NCBI GenBank assembly: GCA_013350335.1
Contig: CM023541.1
Location: forward strand, 63,429,413-63,493,412
Source of the DNA: Chimonanthus salicifolius
Taxonomy: Eukaryota > Streptophyta > Magnoliopsida > Laurales > Calycanthaceae
Length of the DNA stretch: 64,000 nucleotides
Direction: 5' to 3'
Part shown: one piece after another, positions 36,238 to 48,135 of the stretch
Numbering within the stretch: position 1 is the first letter of the stretch
Layout: each line of letters begins with the position of its first letter
The notes under the pieces: model-generated
What the model saw: only the letters and a program-made list of their open reading frames with translations
What the model was told of the DNA's origin: nothing
Databases searched by the model: none
Position numbers and translations under genes: made by a program

Positions 36238-36246
36238 TTTTATAGG
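36238..36246 (-). promoter_or_regulatory. TATA box of the MYB gene
   Basis: Minus strand reads CCCTATAAAACC about 120 bp before the MYB start codon, a good position for a plant TATA box. Confidence 0.55.
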
Positions 36247-37253
36247 GTTTTGGGGTTGAAATTAAAATTGGTTTTGTGTGTGTGAGACGCATTTTCCGTG
36301 GCAAGTCTACGAGCTTTTGTTCCAAAAAAAATAGGATCTAATTTTTGGTAATTATCTCATTGACTCCACAAAACATCTTGCAAGCTACGGATGACATTAT
36401 TCTGTCATTATTATCATTATTTAAAGAGAATATTTGCATCATCATCGATTTAATTATTTTCTTTTTAGATGAAGTCATATTGGAGACTGAGCCAATAGCC
36501 CAATACATTGCCTTTGGGTCCCACTTATCCTGCTCCTTATGAATGAATTCTAATTATATCTTTAGTGTATTATACTACGTGAAGAAAAAATGATTTTGTG
36601 CACAAGCCTTAACAAGGGAACATCGTCAGTCACCCTATCGCCATCACTTATTTTGAAAATATAATATTTTAAGCTTTTAATTTTATTAAATCAATTGTAA
36701 AAATATAGGATTTGAGTACATTAGCTTGATTATTTTTCTTAATTAATAATAATAACCTTTCCAAAACTTATATTTGTATCCAAGGTCGTTGTAATTTTGA
36801 TGAAGGCAACACAAACCTTTGCTTTCACTTGTATCATACGGCAAACTGAAGACAACGTCCGTGACACCTCTCTCCAGTTCTATTGGTCTAGTAGCTTACA
36901 AGTTGACATGTCATGTGTGATACAGCTCTACGTGATATGTTGCTATTTTTTATACATCGATCAATTTGAATTTTCTTCTAAAGAAGTATCCCTACTTGAA
37001 TTCTTAGATAAGAGGTCTCGAGTTTGATTCTTTCAAACTTATATAAAAATATAATACACGAAGTTACTAAGTAATTTTGTGCATATGTGAACTTCGTTTC
37101 ACTTTCAATATACAGTCAAGGCATCTATATTATTAAAAAATAAAATAATTTTAATAAACTTTATATATAAACAAAGTTCATTTCATAGAACTTATCGTGA
37201 TTGTGTCTAATGAATCTCATATCTCAAAGCATAAAATAATACTGTGTCTGTCA

Positions 37254-37610
37254 TAGGGCTGAAATCGGGTTGAGTTGGTCAGATTTTTTAAAACTCAACT
37301 TGAGTTACTAATATATGTAACTCGATTTGACCCGGACGTCTTGACCCGATTCGACCCGAATTATAACCCGACTTAAGCCGAAACTTGACCCGACCCGCAT
37401 TTTGAACTTACTTTAGCCTACTTTTACTGGATCGGGTCAGGTCGACTGGGGTTAACTTAAAAATCTCTCAACCCAACCTGATCTGAATTCAATGCGGGTT
37501 TCTGACTTCTTGACCCGACCCATTGACACGACTTTCATAATCCGACACGCATAATTTTCAGGTCGAGTCATGTGGGTTCAGACCAAAACTCGACCCCAGT
37601 TTCACCCCTA
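37254..37610. mobile_element. hAT-like MITE, GACCCG family
   Basis: 357 bp, starting TAGGGCTGAAATCGGGTT and ending GACCCCAGTTTCACCCCTA, so the ends are imperfect inverted repeats. Flanks are GTCTGTCA (37246-37253) and ATCTGTCA (37611-37618), an 8-bp duplication with one mismatch, as hAT elements make. The inside is built from GACCCGA and its complement. Confidence 0.75.
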
Positions 37611-38339
37611 ATCTGTCAGTATTCATGTGAGGTAGTAACAGGCGGGGGCAAATTTCTCTTCCTTTAAAAGTCGTCTTAAATAAATAGAAGGAAATGGTCG
37701 ATTGAAGGAAAGAAAAGTCCTAAGTGTCATTTTCTTTTTTAAAATATTTTTAATCTTCGGCGGACTGAACATGTCCAGCCACCATAAATTTGGCTTTTGC
37801 AAATTAACCTTTTATTAATTATTATTTTAATTGCTAATTGCTACAAGATGGAAAGGTTCAGATCATCATAAAACAAGTGTACCATGTCCACGACTGTAAA
37901 GCACCAATGCTCAAATTTTGAAATAGAACAACAAAATCTACGTGCATGGAAGTTGTCAGACAGAATCGTAGAAGGTAAATCATCGTATCTTTTAATTTTT
38001 CTACTTTAATTTTAAGCCTTTGGCGATGACTGACTGAGAGGAAGTATTCTTATATTATTATATTATTATCCATATCCTTCCTAGAATAAGCCTCCTCTCC
38101 AATAATCATCTAAATTTGCCTATCCACGAGAAGCACTTCTTCTCCCAACTGGTCAAAAACAGTAATGAAACCTTCAGGGTCTCAAAGGAATTGAAGCATA
38201 AGGGCATAAAGTGTAATTAATTTATCCTTTAATGTTGATTTTTTTTATTAATCAACACTTTAAATTGGTTTAAAAATTAAGAATTTATTAAAATTACATA
38301 AATAAAATAATCAATTGATGGTACAACAATTAAGATGGG

Positions 38340-38640
38340 TATCCAGCACAAAAGACTAACTCATTAAGTAGAAGGATCCAAGTTCTTTATAAGTCTTTAA
38401 ATTTCTCCCTTCAAAATAAATGTGGGAGTCGTTTGCTGTCCTAACAATCTCCTTTGAAAGAGACTCTCATACAAATAAAACGTCGTCAACCATCCTGTCC
38501 TATTAGATAGCACTTATTAGAACTGAGTATCAAGCCTAAAAGGCTATCTCATTAGGTAGAGTGACCAAATTCTTTTATAAATCTCTAAGTCTCCTCATTT
38601 ACAATTAACGTGGGACTTGTCCGTTGCCCTTAACAACAAC
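38340..38640. repeat. Two diverged ~190-bp tandem repeats
   Basis: Both units contain GTATC(C)AGC-type starts, CTCATTA(A/G)GTAGA, TTATAAATCTCTAA-type words and a GTGGGA core. A third relative is at about 33040-33175. Similar strings are frequent in plant LTRs. Origin unassigned. Confidence 0.45.
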
Positions 38641-41543
38641 TTTACAATCTCCAAACATTATAGACTTAATATAATATATATACTTGATTTTGAGTAGGAC
38701 TCAGTTGATTTTCACTCAGACTCAGTCGAACCCACATGCATAGATGTTGCTTCTAGAGCCATTCCACTTTGGGAAAATACTATATTGACATATTTCTAGT
38801 ATTGGTAAGGTGGTTGGGGGTACCTTGATGATTTCTTGAGACCCTCTGTAAACAGTTCCTTCAAGCCAATGTTTCTTTCTCTGGGTCATTTTTAAACAGG
38901 CCTATTCACTGACATCACCCAGTCCATTTTGTCAAATGTTGAGTTAAAACGAGTGAGATTTGATGTGCTGCATTTTTTTCTTCTTTCTTACCTCATTTTC
39001 TCCATTTGCAGGTCTTCTTGTCATTGTAAAACCATTCAAACATAATACCAAAACCAAGAAATTTCCCCTCAATTTACAACAAAAGGGCTGGGGTTTTCTT
39101 CTTCAACTTGGTTTCTTTGAAGGAGGATGTTGGACTAAAATGATGCAGGAATAAGTTCCTTTCTATATTTTGAAGTTTAAACCATTTGGCTATAGTAGAT
39201 CACCTTAATTTGAAAAGGGAGACGTTGGGCAAAGTCTATAGATTGACGGTCCTCAACATGCCACGTCACTGTAGAAATCATAGGCAATTCTCTAGTGTGG
39301 TCCACTTGTAGCGTGGAACAATATTTCCACTTACAAAATATATGTTGCCTATCGGTGTTCCAGTGAGCTTTGTAAAGAAATTTTTCAATAGTAGTTTCAA
39401 TGTCACGTCTTGCTAGAGAAAGTTTTGTCAAAGTTTCCTTTAAAAAAATCAATTTTGAGTTAATTAGGGGTGCAATTCATGCATGTTGGGTTGGGCTCAA
39501 TTTGGATTAAGATTCGGAGTTTCATACTGTTATTTAATCACTGTGCCCACGGTTTTTCAAACGTAAATTAAAAAAAAAAATAATCTATACTGTCATTTCA
39601 TCACTGTGACATTGATTGTTAAATAAATTATAGGTAAGAGAAAAAATATTGAATTTGAAATGATCCATCGAAGTTAATATGCAACTATAATTTTAAGTGA
39701 TCCATCCAATGGGAATGTCACCGTAATTAGAATGGTGTTTAGCTGTATGCCAATTCATGAGTTGGTATTTGATAAATCAATTTGGATTATAAAAGAAAAG
39801 TCCCACCGACGTGTAGTCTTGGTTAGAGGTAAAAAGAGGTGAGAGTCAATTTAACTATGATTGATCTATTTTATTTATTTGGTATATTAGTTTAGAGAAA
39901 AATGATTTTTGTAAACATTTCTTATGAAATGATTTGAAAATAATGGGCCTAATTATCAAAAATATGTATTTTTCTAAAAAATATACCATGAAAATGTATC
40001 ATTATGAAGGATCAATTGTGCATTGTATTTGGCTAAGCAATAAAAAAAAGATAAATAATAAAGTTAGGATAACAGAGATGTGTATAATAAGATGGATGAG
40101 TGATTTAACCGTAAATGATAGAGTTAGAAACGAATACATTAGAGATGGTTTAACGATAACGTTGATAGATGTCAAAATTGAGAGAAAATCGTTTGAGATA
40201 GTTTGCTCATTTAATTAGAAGACAAAACATTGTCCCAATGGAGGGCACTCGAAAGAGAATGTGACATTCAAAAATTTAGAAAGAAGAAATTAAAAATCAT
40301 AGTTTAAATGACTCTGAAATATCCTATTCCTCTCTCTTTTACTCTCCTCTTTCAATTTGTAACGTTTCTCTAAATGATAGAGTAACATGCCATGAAATGA
40401 GATATGTGAACAAGTTCAGAAAGAGAAAAAGAATCACAATATAAAGAGGGAGAAATCCCAATGAATGTCTTCAGAACTTTTACAGACTTAGCACAAAGAA
40501 AGAGTATTCTAGGGAAATTAGGGTTGTGACCGGTTTGGGTTTGGCTCTAGTTCGACTTAGTCCTGATTTGGTAAATCAGAGAAAGAGAGAGGTTTACTCC
40601 TTCAAGTTAATGGTAGGATCAAGACTAGATCATATTTTAAGCTTGACATTTTTAATAAATGAAACGTTGGTGAAGACCTATATCCTTTGTCACTCTATAA
40701 TCATTTATACTTTTTATTTGTCCTATACAAGTTTTAAAGATTTATTTTATTTTCTTATATATATATATATATATATATAACCTCTTTGATGAATTGCAAG
40801 ATTAAATAATTTTTATAAAAAAATTCTAATACATTTACGTTCATTTTTATCTTTGTTGGCTTCGAAGTTTGATGGCCTAACAATGCTGTGGAGAAAAGAT
40901 ATTTATTTTAATGTCATATGCAGAGTTGCAGACTATAGTAATGGAAATATTATGCTTCTCATGACTATTTTTCTGATTTAAACAAGAAAGTTCTATCCAG
41001 GGTAGGTTTTGTCTGAGTATAATACATCTATTGATTCCACCAAAATCAAAACCTTGTGGCTGCTGAATTGATGTAGTCAAGGAGAAATTATTCGTTGGTT
41101 CGTTGTGAATTTATTTACTAATGTTTAAGAGGATATATTTCTCCACTTTTTTTCTCTCATATTCATTGTCACATTTCATCAGTTAGAATTGTATTAAATT
41201 TGTTTTTTCGAGACACATTCTCTATTCGCTTAAGTTTAAGTCTCATAAATGATTTTTAAATTATATTTTATCACACTTTCTATACGAGAGTAGATGTATC
41301 AAATTAATTTATATTCAGCGTTTAACCTAAACTCCATTGCTTTCATTTTCAACATACTTTTCATTTTTTCTTTTTTTTTTGAATTTATTTGTGGGTAACC
41401 GCGGGATACCCAACGTAAGACCCCCACATGTGAGCCACTATTCCTAAAACACACTAAAGTTAGATCATAGAGGCTCCAATATGCAACCTCCTACTTTCTG
41501 AAGCGGGAGACAAGCACTTAAACTATACCCATATAAATTAACA

Positions 41544-41842
41544 TACTTTTCATGGTTCCACATAAATGCTATATCAAAATGTTCTAAATTGAAAGTTCTT
41601 CATTCCTTCCTTCATTTCACTTTTCATGGTTCCACATAAATACTTTATCAAAGTGTTCTAAATTGAAATTTCTTCATTTTTTCCTTTTGTTTCACTTTTC
41701 ATGTTCCACATAAATGCTATATCAAAGTGTATTCTAAATTGAAATTTCTTTATTTCTTCCTTTGTTTCATTTGTCACGTTTCTACATAAATGCTATATCA
41801 AATTGTTCTAAACTGAAATTTCTTCATTCCTTCCTTTGTTTT
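41544..41842. repeat. Minisatellite, four ~75-bp units
   Basis: Four units each run from CTTTTCATGGTTCCACATAA through ATATCAAA and GTTCTAAATTGAAATTTCTT to CCTTTGTTTCA, with moderate divergence. Confidence 0.85.
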
Positions 41843-42905
41843 TTCTTGGTGAAGGTCAAGATAGTTTGGCATTGACATTAGACAATGAGAGTAATTAGCT
41901 AATTTTTGTGTTTTTGCTGTCATAATCACTAATTTTTTTTATGTGAAATAGGCAGCAGTAAGTGCAGAAGTAGGCAAATAGACAAGGAATCCTGATTGAA
42001 CATTAATTTGTACTCTTCTAAACTATTTAATCATTGTCTCTGCAGTTCAACACTGAGTTTCAAAGTTAGGCTGAAAACTGAAATATTGGCTAGAAACCTA
42101 TAATTTATTGGATTTCAGAGGATACAAGTGTATGAGAAGTAAATATTTCAAAATGTTGAATTTTTTGAAAATCGGCTACAAAATTTTGGACGAATTTTGG
42201 ATTTTGCCAAATTTGGATTCATCAGTGATTAAGTATTTTTCATGAAACATGTGTAGAAGATGTGGGCTGAAATTTAGAAATTTGTATTAGCCCAGATTTT
42301 TCTTGAAACCCAACTCAACCCAGCAGTTTCGATGAGCTCAATCTTGATCCAATCCTTGGCCCAAATACTCTAGACCACATACTCCATACCAAAAGGAAGG
42401 CTCTTTTCTATTTCATTTTCTATAGAAAATTATTTTCGTTTCTATTTTATCATTTTATAAAAATTGAATTGTGTTGAGTCCATCAAATAAAATGAAGTTC
42501 GGTTGGATAAATTTCAAACATTAAGTTGGGCTCCCTCCTTGTTCTATGAATCTCTGTCTATGACGTCGTTGGGCACAATCTATGTTCACATTCTTATCTA
42601 AATTTATCATTTACTTCCAAAAAAAATGAAAAGAAAAAAATTATGGACTGTAAAACCATGTTTAAAACATTCTGTACTTTCACAATGATGTAGAGAACTA
42701 CTTCAATCATGTATAGTTATAAACTTATAATCATAGTTCAAAAATTCAAAATTTGGACTTAACTCAAAATTTCTTTCCATTCAGATAACTTCGATGAGTT
42801 TTTCTATTCAACTTAGAAAAAACTGACTAAAAATTCTATCGATTTAAGTCAATTTGGATGGACTTGCTTGAGTATTTTCTAAATTTCAAACTGTGATTAT
42901 AATTT

Positions 42906-43075
42906 TTTTAGGTCTTGAGGTGTCCAGACGTCACATTCAACTAGTCCTCCAAGTTGTGTGAAAACCTCCTAATCCACACACACCAGATAAATTTGCAGAG
43001 AGTAGCCCTTCATTTGAGTCACTAGGGATTGAACCTAAGACCTCAATCCTGAAGTCTTGTGTCTCAACTAATATA
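42906..43075 (-). mobile_element. tRNA-like SINE with perfect target duplication
   Basis: 170 bp between two copies of ATTATAATTT (42896-42905 and 43076-43085). A short T-run at the left is the minus-strand tail. The minus strand has a box-B-like GGTTCAATCCC (43025-43035) downstream of TTAGTTGAGACACAAGAC. A related sequence is at about 49350-49517. Confidence 0.7.
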
Positions 43076-43167
43076 ATTATAATTTACTTACAAAGAAAAA
43101 TCTTTTCATCATTTGATAAGTCATTAATAAAGAGGTGAAAAGAAAAAAAAAAGGGTAAAAAAGGGTT

Positions 43168-43580
43168 AAGTTTTTTTTTTTTTATGAATGATAGATTAGT
43201 TATTCATTCAAAAGAAAGAGGGGCCTGAAGAGATACAGAAATAAAGGCCTGAAGAGATACAGAAATAAACCCACAGTCTGGACCAGACAAAGGAACCCAC
43301 ATATGGGAAAAGGCCACAAAAGCAAGGAGCCCACAGTCCCGCCAGGCCAACAAAAAAACCCTGCTTAACCAGAATGCAACTGACATAGGCCCGAAAGACC
43401 CAACAAGAAAAGAGGATGCCCAATTGCCCACAGCCCGGACCAAGCCAGGAAACTCAGGCCCAAAGAATCAAGAAGGAGTGCCACCGCCGCCCAAACAGGA
43501 TGGAGGCCCACCAACCCAGAGGGCATTGCAATAGCCCAGCAAATCTAGGAGGGGAAGAGGAGGCCAAACACATTTTGGAT
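43168..43580 (-). mobile_element. LINE 3' fragment with poly-A
   Basis: A T-run (43169-43184) precedes a GC-richer 390-bp block. On the minus strand the block ends TTTTGAATGAATAACTAATC then TATCATTCAT and the A tail, resembling L1 3' ends. A 20-bp motif (GGCCTGAAGAGATACAGAAA) occurs twice in tandem near 43222. No reverse transcriptase is present, so it is 5' truncated. Confidence 0.5.
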
Positions 43581-44487
43581 TAGATTACCACAACCAAACA
43601 CTCAGTTTTGTTTTCGACAAGAGTTGAATGATTTCCTTGCTCTATCATCTTTCCATCTTTCAAGGCCCATGTGTTTCATGCGAAACTTGAGCTTCATTTT
43701 TTTTGATGTCTTTGCCCATGGACAACATGAGAAGAGAGAATATGAACAACTAATAGTAATTATTATTATTATTATTTATTATCAAAATAATATTTCATCT
43801 ATTTTGAGTCGATTTTATGAGTTTTTATTCTCCAACTAACTATTATAAATCACACCATCACTCACTCTACACTTTAGTTCTTTCAACGGACTCATCTAAA
43901 CCCTACTTGAAAATAGCAAAGGTTAACTCATAGGTCACTGGATTTATAGTTTTATTGAATATAAGTTTTTAATAGTCAAGATATTCTTAGAGTCAGTCAA
44001 ATTAAATAAGAAAAAAAAAAACCAAAACACATTTATATATAGTTAAATAAAGATATTTTATAAATCGCAATTGCCTCTCTTGTATAATTATGCAAAGACA
44101 TTTTATTTACTCTTATGGTGAACCTGTCTATTTTTAATTTTTATTTTACTAAATCTCAAATTTCTTTGGAATTTTGTATTTTTTCTTTCATTTTTGAGAT
44201 CTTTAATAGATTTCTTTATCTTAATATTGGTTGGTTTTCTTCATAATCTAGTAAAACGGCCAGGTTCTTGGGTACGCTTGTTGGGTTTTGTGTATTTTTT
44301 TTTTATTTGTTTGCACTTGTTCTCAAAATATCTTGAGTTGAATCAGTTAGTGAGTTAGCATAGATCTAACTCAACCAACATGACTTGGATCCAAAAACAT
44401 AGGAAATTAGTTTTATATGATAAAATGTAGATATCATGTGAATATCGTTTTAAGGTTGTTTTGTAGATTGGAACCTGTTGTAGAGAT

Positions 44488-44706
44488 CAGGGGTACAAAC
44501 ATCGGCCGATATATTTCGTATCGACTGATATATATCGGTTTTGAATGAGTGAATATCGGCCGATATTCACCTTCTCGGTCGATATATCGGCTGTATCATA
44601 TCGGCCGATATCGGCTGGAGAGAGAAAAATATAGGCCGATAAAGATATATCGGTCGACATATCGGATTGGCTGATATATCGACCGATAACGGTATTTAAA
44701 CCTCTG
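44488..44706. mobile_element. hAT-like MITE, CGGCCGATAT family, type copy
   Basis: 219 bp flanked by perfect 8-bp repeats GTAGAGAT (44480-44487 and 44707-44714). It begins CAGGGGTACAAACATCGG and ends CGGTATTTAAACCTCTG, imperfect inverted termini of hAT type. The interior is almost wholly CGGCCGATAT, TATATCGG and variants. Confidence 0.85.
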
Positions 44707-45948
44707 GTAGAGATATCTTGTCTTTTGTAGTGATCTAAATCATATGGTTATTGGATTCCGGTTGACTAGATAATGTATTTTCGAGGGATTTTTAAGGTTA
44801 TTTGTTCTGTATTCACGTAGATAAGAGGAAAAGAACACATTATAACTCTTTTCTCTAAGCTAGTGAAATTGTTCCAGTCTCATTACAGACTTGGGCACCC
44901 TACAAAACCATGTAAATCTTAATGTATTTCTGTTTGATTGTTAGTAACACTACATCATTTGAAAAATATTTTTTTTTTTGAAAGAGTCTCGATATAATTG
45001 AAATTACGTGGAAGTTAGACTATAGAGTTTATAAAAATCCATTAAACTCAACAGAATTCTCTTTCCAATGGGGAATTCCAGGCAATTAGTTTGAATCTTG
45101 AGTAGATACATATCCTCTATTGAATTGTAACAGCTAAATATTTAATGAATCTACCGTCATCCAAGTGTACAAGACAAAAAAGAAAAGAGAGAGAGCAATG
45201 TGAGAGGCAGATTCCAACTCTCTTTTTTTTTTTTTAATTTACATATCATCAACACTTATGAATGAGCATCTTTGATTTTTCTTCTCTCTTCCGAAGACTC
45301 TGGTGGCGGCCTAAATATATTTAAGGCTTCTCAAACTCTTTATCTCATTTAGCCAGGAATATATTTATATTTATAAATATTATTATAATATTATGCCTAT
45401 ATAATGTAGTCCTTTCCTTTCTTCACTTATAATCAAAATTATCTCATTAAAAGTTGAAATTAATCCTAAAGCATACTTTAGTTTTATTCTACTAATTGTA
45501 TATTTTACAATTGGGCTCAAATGAGTAAACTCAGACGTTTCATAAATCCAAATGATCGAGCTTAGATTTTACAATTGGCCCGTCACTAGCATTGCTTATT
45601 TTGGATGCAGAAAGATCAGTTGACTCAAAGTCTTATTTTGGATCGTCTTTTAAATAATCCAAAGACTTCTTCAAGACCCATTCTACAGATGAAAATCCAA
45701 CGACCAAGTCAACAGAAGCAACGACGAACACTAGGGAAAGAATGATTTCGAATTTATAGAATTATCTACTGAGCAACAAATTGAAGGATGAAGAAAGGAT
45801 TAGGGATTCAATTTTTTTTTTAACCTCATTTGTGTGATCACTTTCCACCGTGAAAAACTTTATTATCAACTTCACTCATTCATCAAAGATTATTAGCCAC
45901 TGGATCACTTTCCTGAGTCCTGACGAGGAAGAGGAAAGAGGAGGAAAG

Positions 45949-48135
45949 ATGGCTGGCTGCGATGTCACGAAATTCAGTGAACCGATGCCATGGATCGGCC
46001 TCTATGCAACAGCAGCTTCTCTCATCTGCTCTATTGCCATGGCTGCCGATGCCATCTACGGTTTTCGACGTCAGAAGCTTTGGTTTCCTTGCAGATTCTT
46101 CTCTCTCAATGCAACTTCCTTGACACTTCTATCAGTAGCAACCAAACTGCCACTAGACATCAACACATCCATGCCTCGGCGACAAGATCAGCTCACCAAG
46201 CTCACCGGAACTGTACTCATCTGCACCGCAATGGCCAATCTCATGCCTTCATTGGGAGTAAATGAGGACTCACAAGTCTGCTTAAATGTCATCGCACTTG
46301 GAATTCTAGTCGTCACCACACTCGTCAATGTTTCTATTCAAATGGGTACCGGTGTAATCTACACATTCATACCCGAACATGCTGCAATTCTATTTTTCAT
46401 GCTAGTTTTGTTTGTGATTCTGGGTTCCTCTGCTTTAACTGTTCCGACTACGAAGCAGTTGCTTGAAAAGCAATATGAGCTGAAGCACCGACAAGAAACA
46501 GAAGAACGTCAGAGCAAAGGTGAGAAATTGACTGTAGAGAAGTTGAAAATTGACGTGAAGAAGTATTGGATGATGGCCCATACATGTAGTCCTCAGTATG
46601 TCATCGGACGATCGGCAATTTGTACTGCATCTGGAGCCTTTTCCCTCTATAGTGCCATGGTTTTAACTGTTGCTTTGATCAAAGCATACATATTAGGCCA
46701 TCCGAACTTTTGCCTCGGTGAGTCAGATTATCGATGGTCTAGTTTGTTGGTTTTGATTTCTCAGGTTATTGCAGTGGTGGTTGGGACTGTTGCCCCTGCT
46801 TGTAGATGGTTCAACGCCATTAACTTGAGGAGCACTGAGAAGAAAAATTCGAGCTTCAGAACAGAGTTCCAGGTCGAACTGTTTTGGACGCAGAGATTGG
46901 TGGAATGGAAGGAGAGCCTCCTAACTTTCCACATTCGCAGCAGGCACTTTCGAAAGATTGCCCACAGATCGAAAAATATAATCCTAGATGTATGTCTAGT
47001 AATGCAAAGGGTATTAATCTTATCAAGCAAATTCGTCCGGTTCATTTCGATATTGGGAGTGAGGCAGCTCGAGAGACTGCTTTCCTGCATATGTTGCAGG
47101 ACATCAAGAAAGAAGATGGCATCTATCCGCAGCATTTCAAATAGGTCTTTCCGCATCGATACAGACCTGAAGGGTTTTGTGCTACATCTTGAAGGGGAGG
47201 AGGCACTGGTGCAGTTGATCATGACGAGTGGCTGTGAGGATACAGAGCATTGGATTCAAAGAGGCACCAAAAACCAGCCAATTCAGTTAATGAATCTTCT
47301 ACAGAAGTGTACTGAAGGTCTCAATGGTGTATGCCAGTTTGAAAGTGACCAAGTTCCTTCGTTAGGACCCGAAGAGCCCCCAAACTGCTGGGCTCTGCCC
47401 CTCGTGACCCTCACTAGCATCGCCGTCGCAGTTCGCTGCAATGATCGAAATTCAATTAAGCCATTGTTGTGCGGGGTAAATGAAGGTCTGAGGTATGTTA
47501 GACTCATTGAAGAAAAGTGTAGCAAGGGGCTGATAAACACCAGGCAGGCAGCTGATATGGTCTGGTTGGGCATTGATATTCATGATCGCTGGCTTGAGAC
47601 GGACCTATGTAAATTGGCTGCAGAGCAAGAAAATGATGCTCACAAGATAATCGAACAGCTTGCAGAAATGGGTAAGAAATATGTTTCAGATTTTGAGAAG
47701 AGTGAAAAAGGCCCTCTTGAATGGCCTGCTAAGGTATTAGCAGCCAATTCTATGTATAGAATTGGACAGAGCATTCTTCAGGACTATACCAACAAGTTTG
47801 GGGTGGCTGATAAACTGTTTCAATGGTTAGAGGTTACAATTTCTGATATATTGGGTGCCTGTATAACCAAACTACCGAGCGTGATATCCATGAAATGCTT
47901 TTGCAGTGCAGTCGAAGTGAGAGAAGAGAGTGTTAGGGAAGCGGCTTGTCTACTTGGGGAAACAGAGAACATTCTTGAAACTCTAGGGAAACTATTGCCT
48001 CCAGATTTCAACCCTGATGTCTCCATCAACAACTGGGGTGAAAGTTGGAAGAGGTTCATTTCATCTAGTCCCATTTCTTCCAACAGCAGCCTGAATTATT
48101 TCAGTCCAGCCGAATCGGTCATAGATGTCGAGTAG
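45949..48135 (+). CDS. Plant multi-pass membrane protein, function unknown
   Basis: Single exon, 728 residues. I chose the ATG at 45949 (MAGCDVTKF) because the frame upstream has no ATG. The first 285 residues hold about seven hydrophobic segments (near 13-36, 45-65, 83-103, 109-131, 140-165, 225-248 and 263-283) with a charged loop (EKQYELKHRQETEERQ) between the fifth and sixth. The remaining 440 residues are soluble, with basic and Trp-rich helices and several cysteines. N-terminal words MPWIGLYATAASLICSIAMA and WFPCRFFSLNATSLTLL fit a large plant family of uncharacterised proteins I have seen only as hypothetical proteins. No enzyme, transporter or receptor signature is visible. The gene is intact and isolated in repeat-rich DNA. 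A role at a membrane is all that can be inferred. Confidence 0.85.
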   Translation: MAGCDVTKFSEPMPWIGLYATAASLICSIAMAADAIYGFRRQKLWFPCRFFSLNATSLTLLSVATKLPLDINTSMPRRQDQLTKLTGTVLICTAMANLMPSLGVNEDSQVCLNVIALGILVVTTLVNVSIQMGTGVIYTFIPEHAAILFFMLVLFVILGSSALTVPTTKQLLEKQYELKHRQETEERQSKGEKLTVEKLKIDVKKYWMMAHTCSPQYVIGRSAICTASGAFSLYSAMVLTVALIKAYILGHPNFCLGESDYRWSSLLVLISQVIAVVVGTVAPACRWFNAINLRSTEKKNSSFRTEFQVELFWTQRLVEWKESLLTFHIRSRHFRKIAHRSKNIILDVCLVMQRVLILSSKFVRFISILGVRQLERLLSCICCRTSRKKMASIRSISNRSFRIDTDLKGFVLHLEGEEALVQLIMTSGCEDTEHWIQRGTKNQPIQLMNLLQKCTEGLNGVCQFESDQVPSLGPEEPPNCWALPLVTLTSIAVAVRCNDRNSIKPLLCGVNEGLRYVRLIEEKCSKGLINTRQAADMVWLGIDIHDRWLETDLCKLAAEQENDAHKIIEQLAEMGKKYVSDFEKSEKGPLEWPAKVLAANSMYRIGQSILQDYTNKFGVADKLFQWLEVTISDILGACITKLPSVISMKCFCSAVEVREESVREAACLLGETENILETLGKLLPPDFNPDVSINNWGESWKRFISSSPISSNSSLNYFSPAESVIDVE

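Larger units (their letters stand above)
36250..45948. other. 9.7-kb gap without genes
   Basis: AT-rich DNA between the MYB and membrane-protein genes. I see MITEs (37254-37610, 44488-44706), a minisatellite (41544-41842), a SINE (42906-43075), a LINE tail (43168-43580), an AT microsatellite (about 40758-40780) and two related 190-bp repeats (about 38340-38640) with GTGGGA-type words. Open frames such as 39177-39452 and 39934-40218 show no domain, intron signals or coding look. Confidence 0.55.

Noticed and set aside
44500..44700. CRISPR-like appearance of repeated CGGCCGATAT units
   Set aside because: Units are irregular, without spacers of constant length, and the block is bounded by transposon ends with a target duplication in a plant nuclear context.
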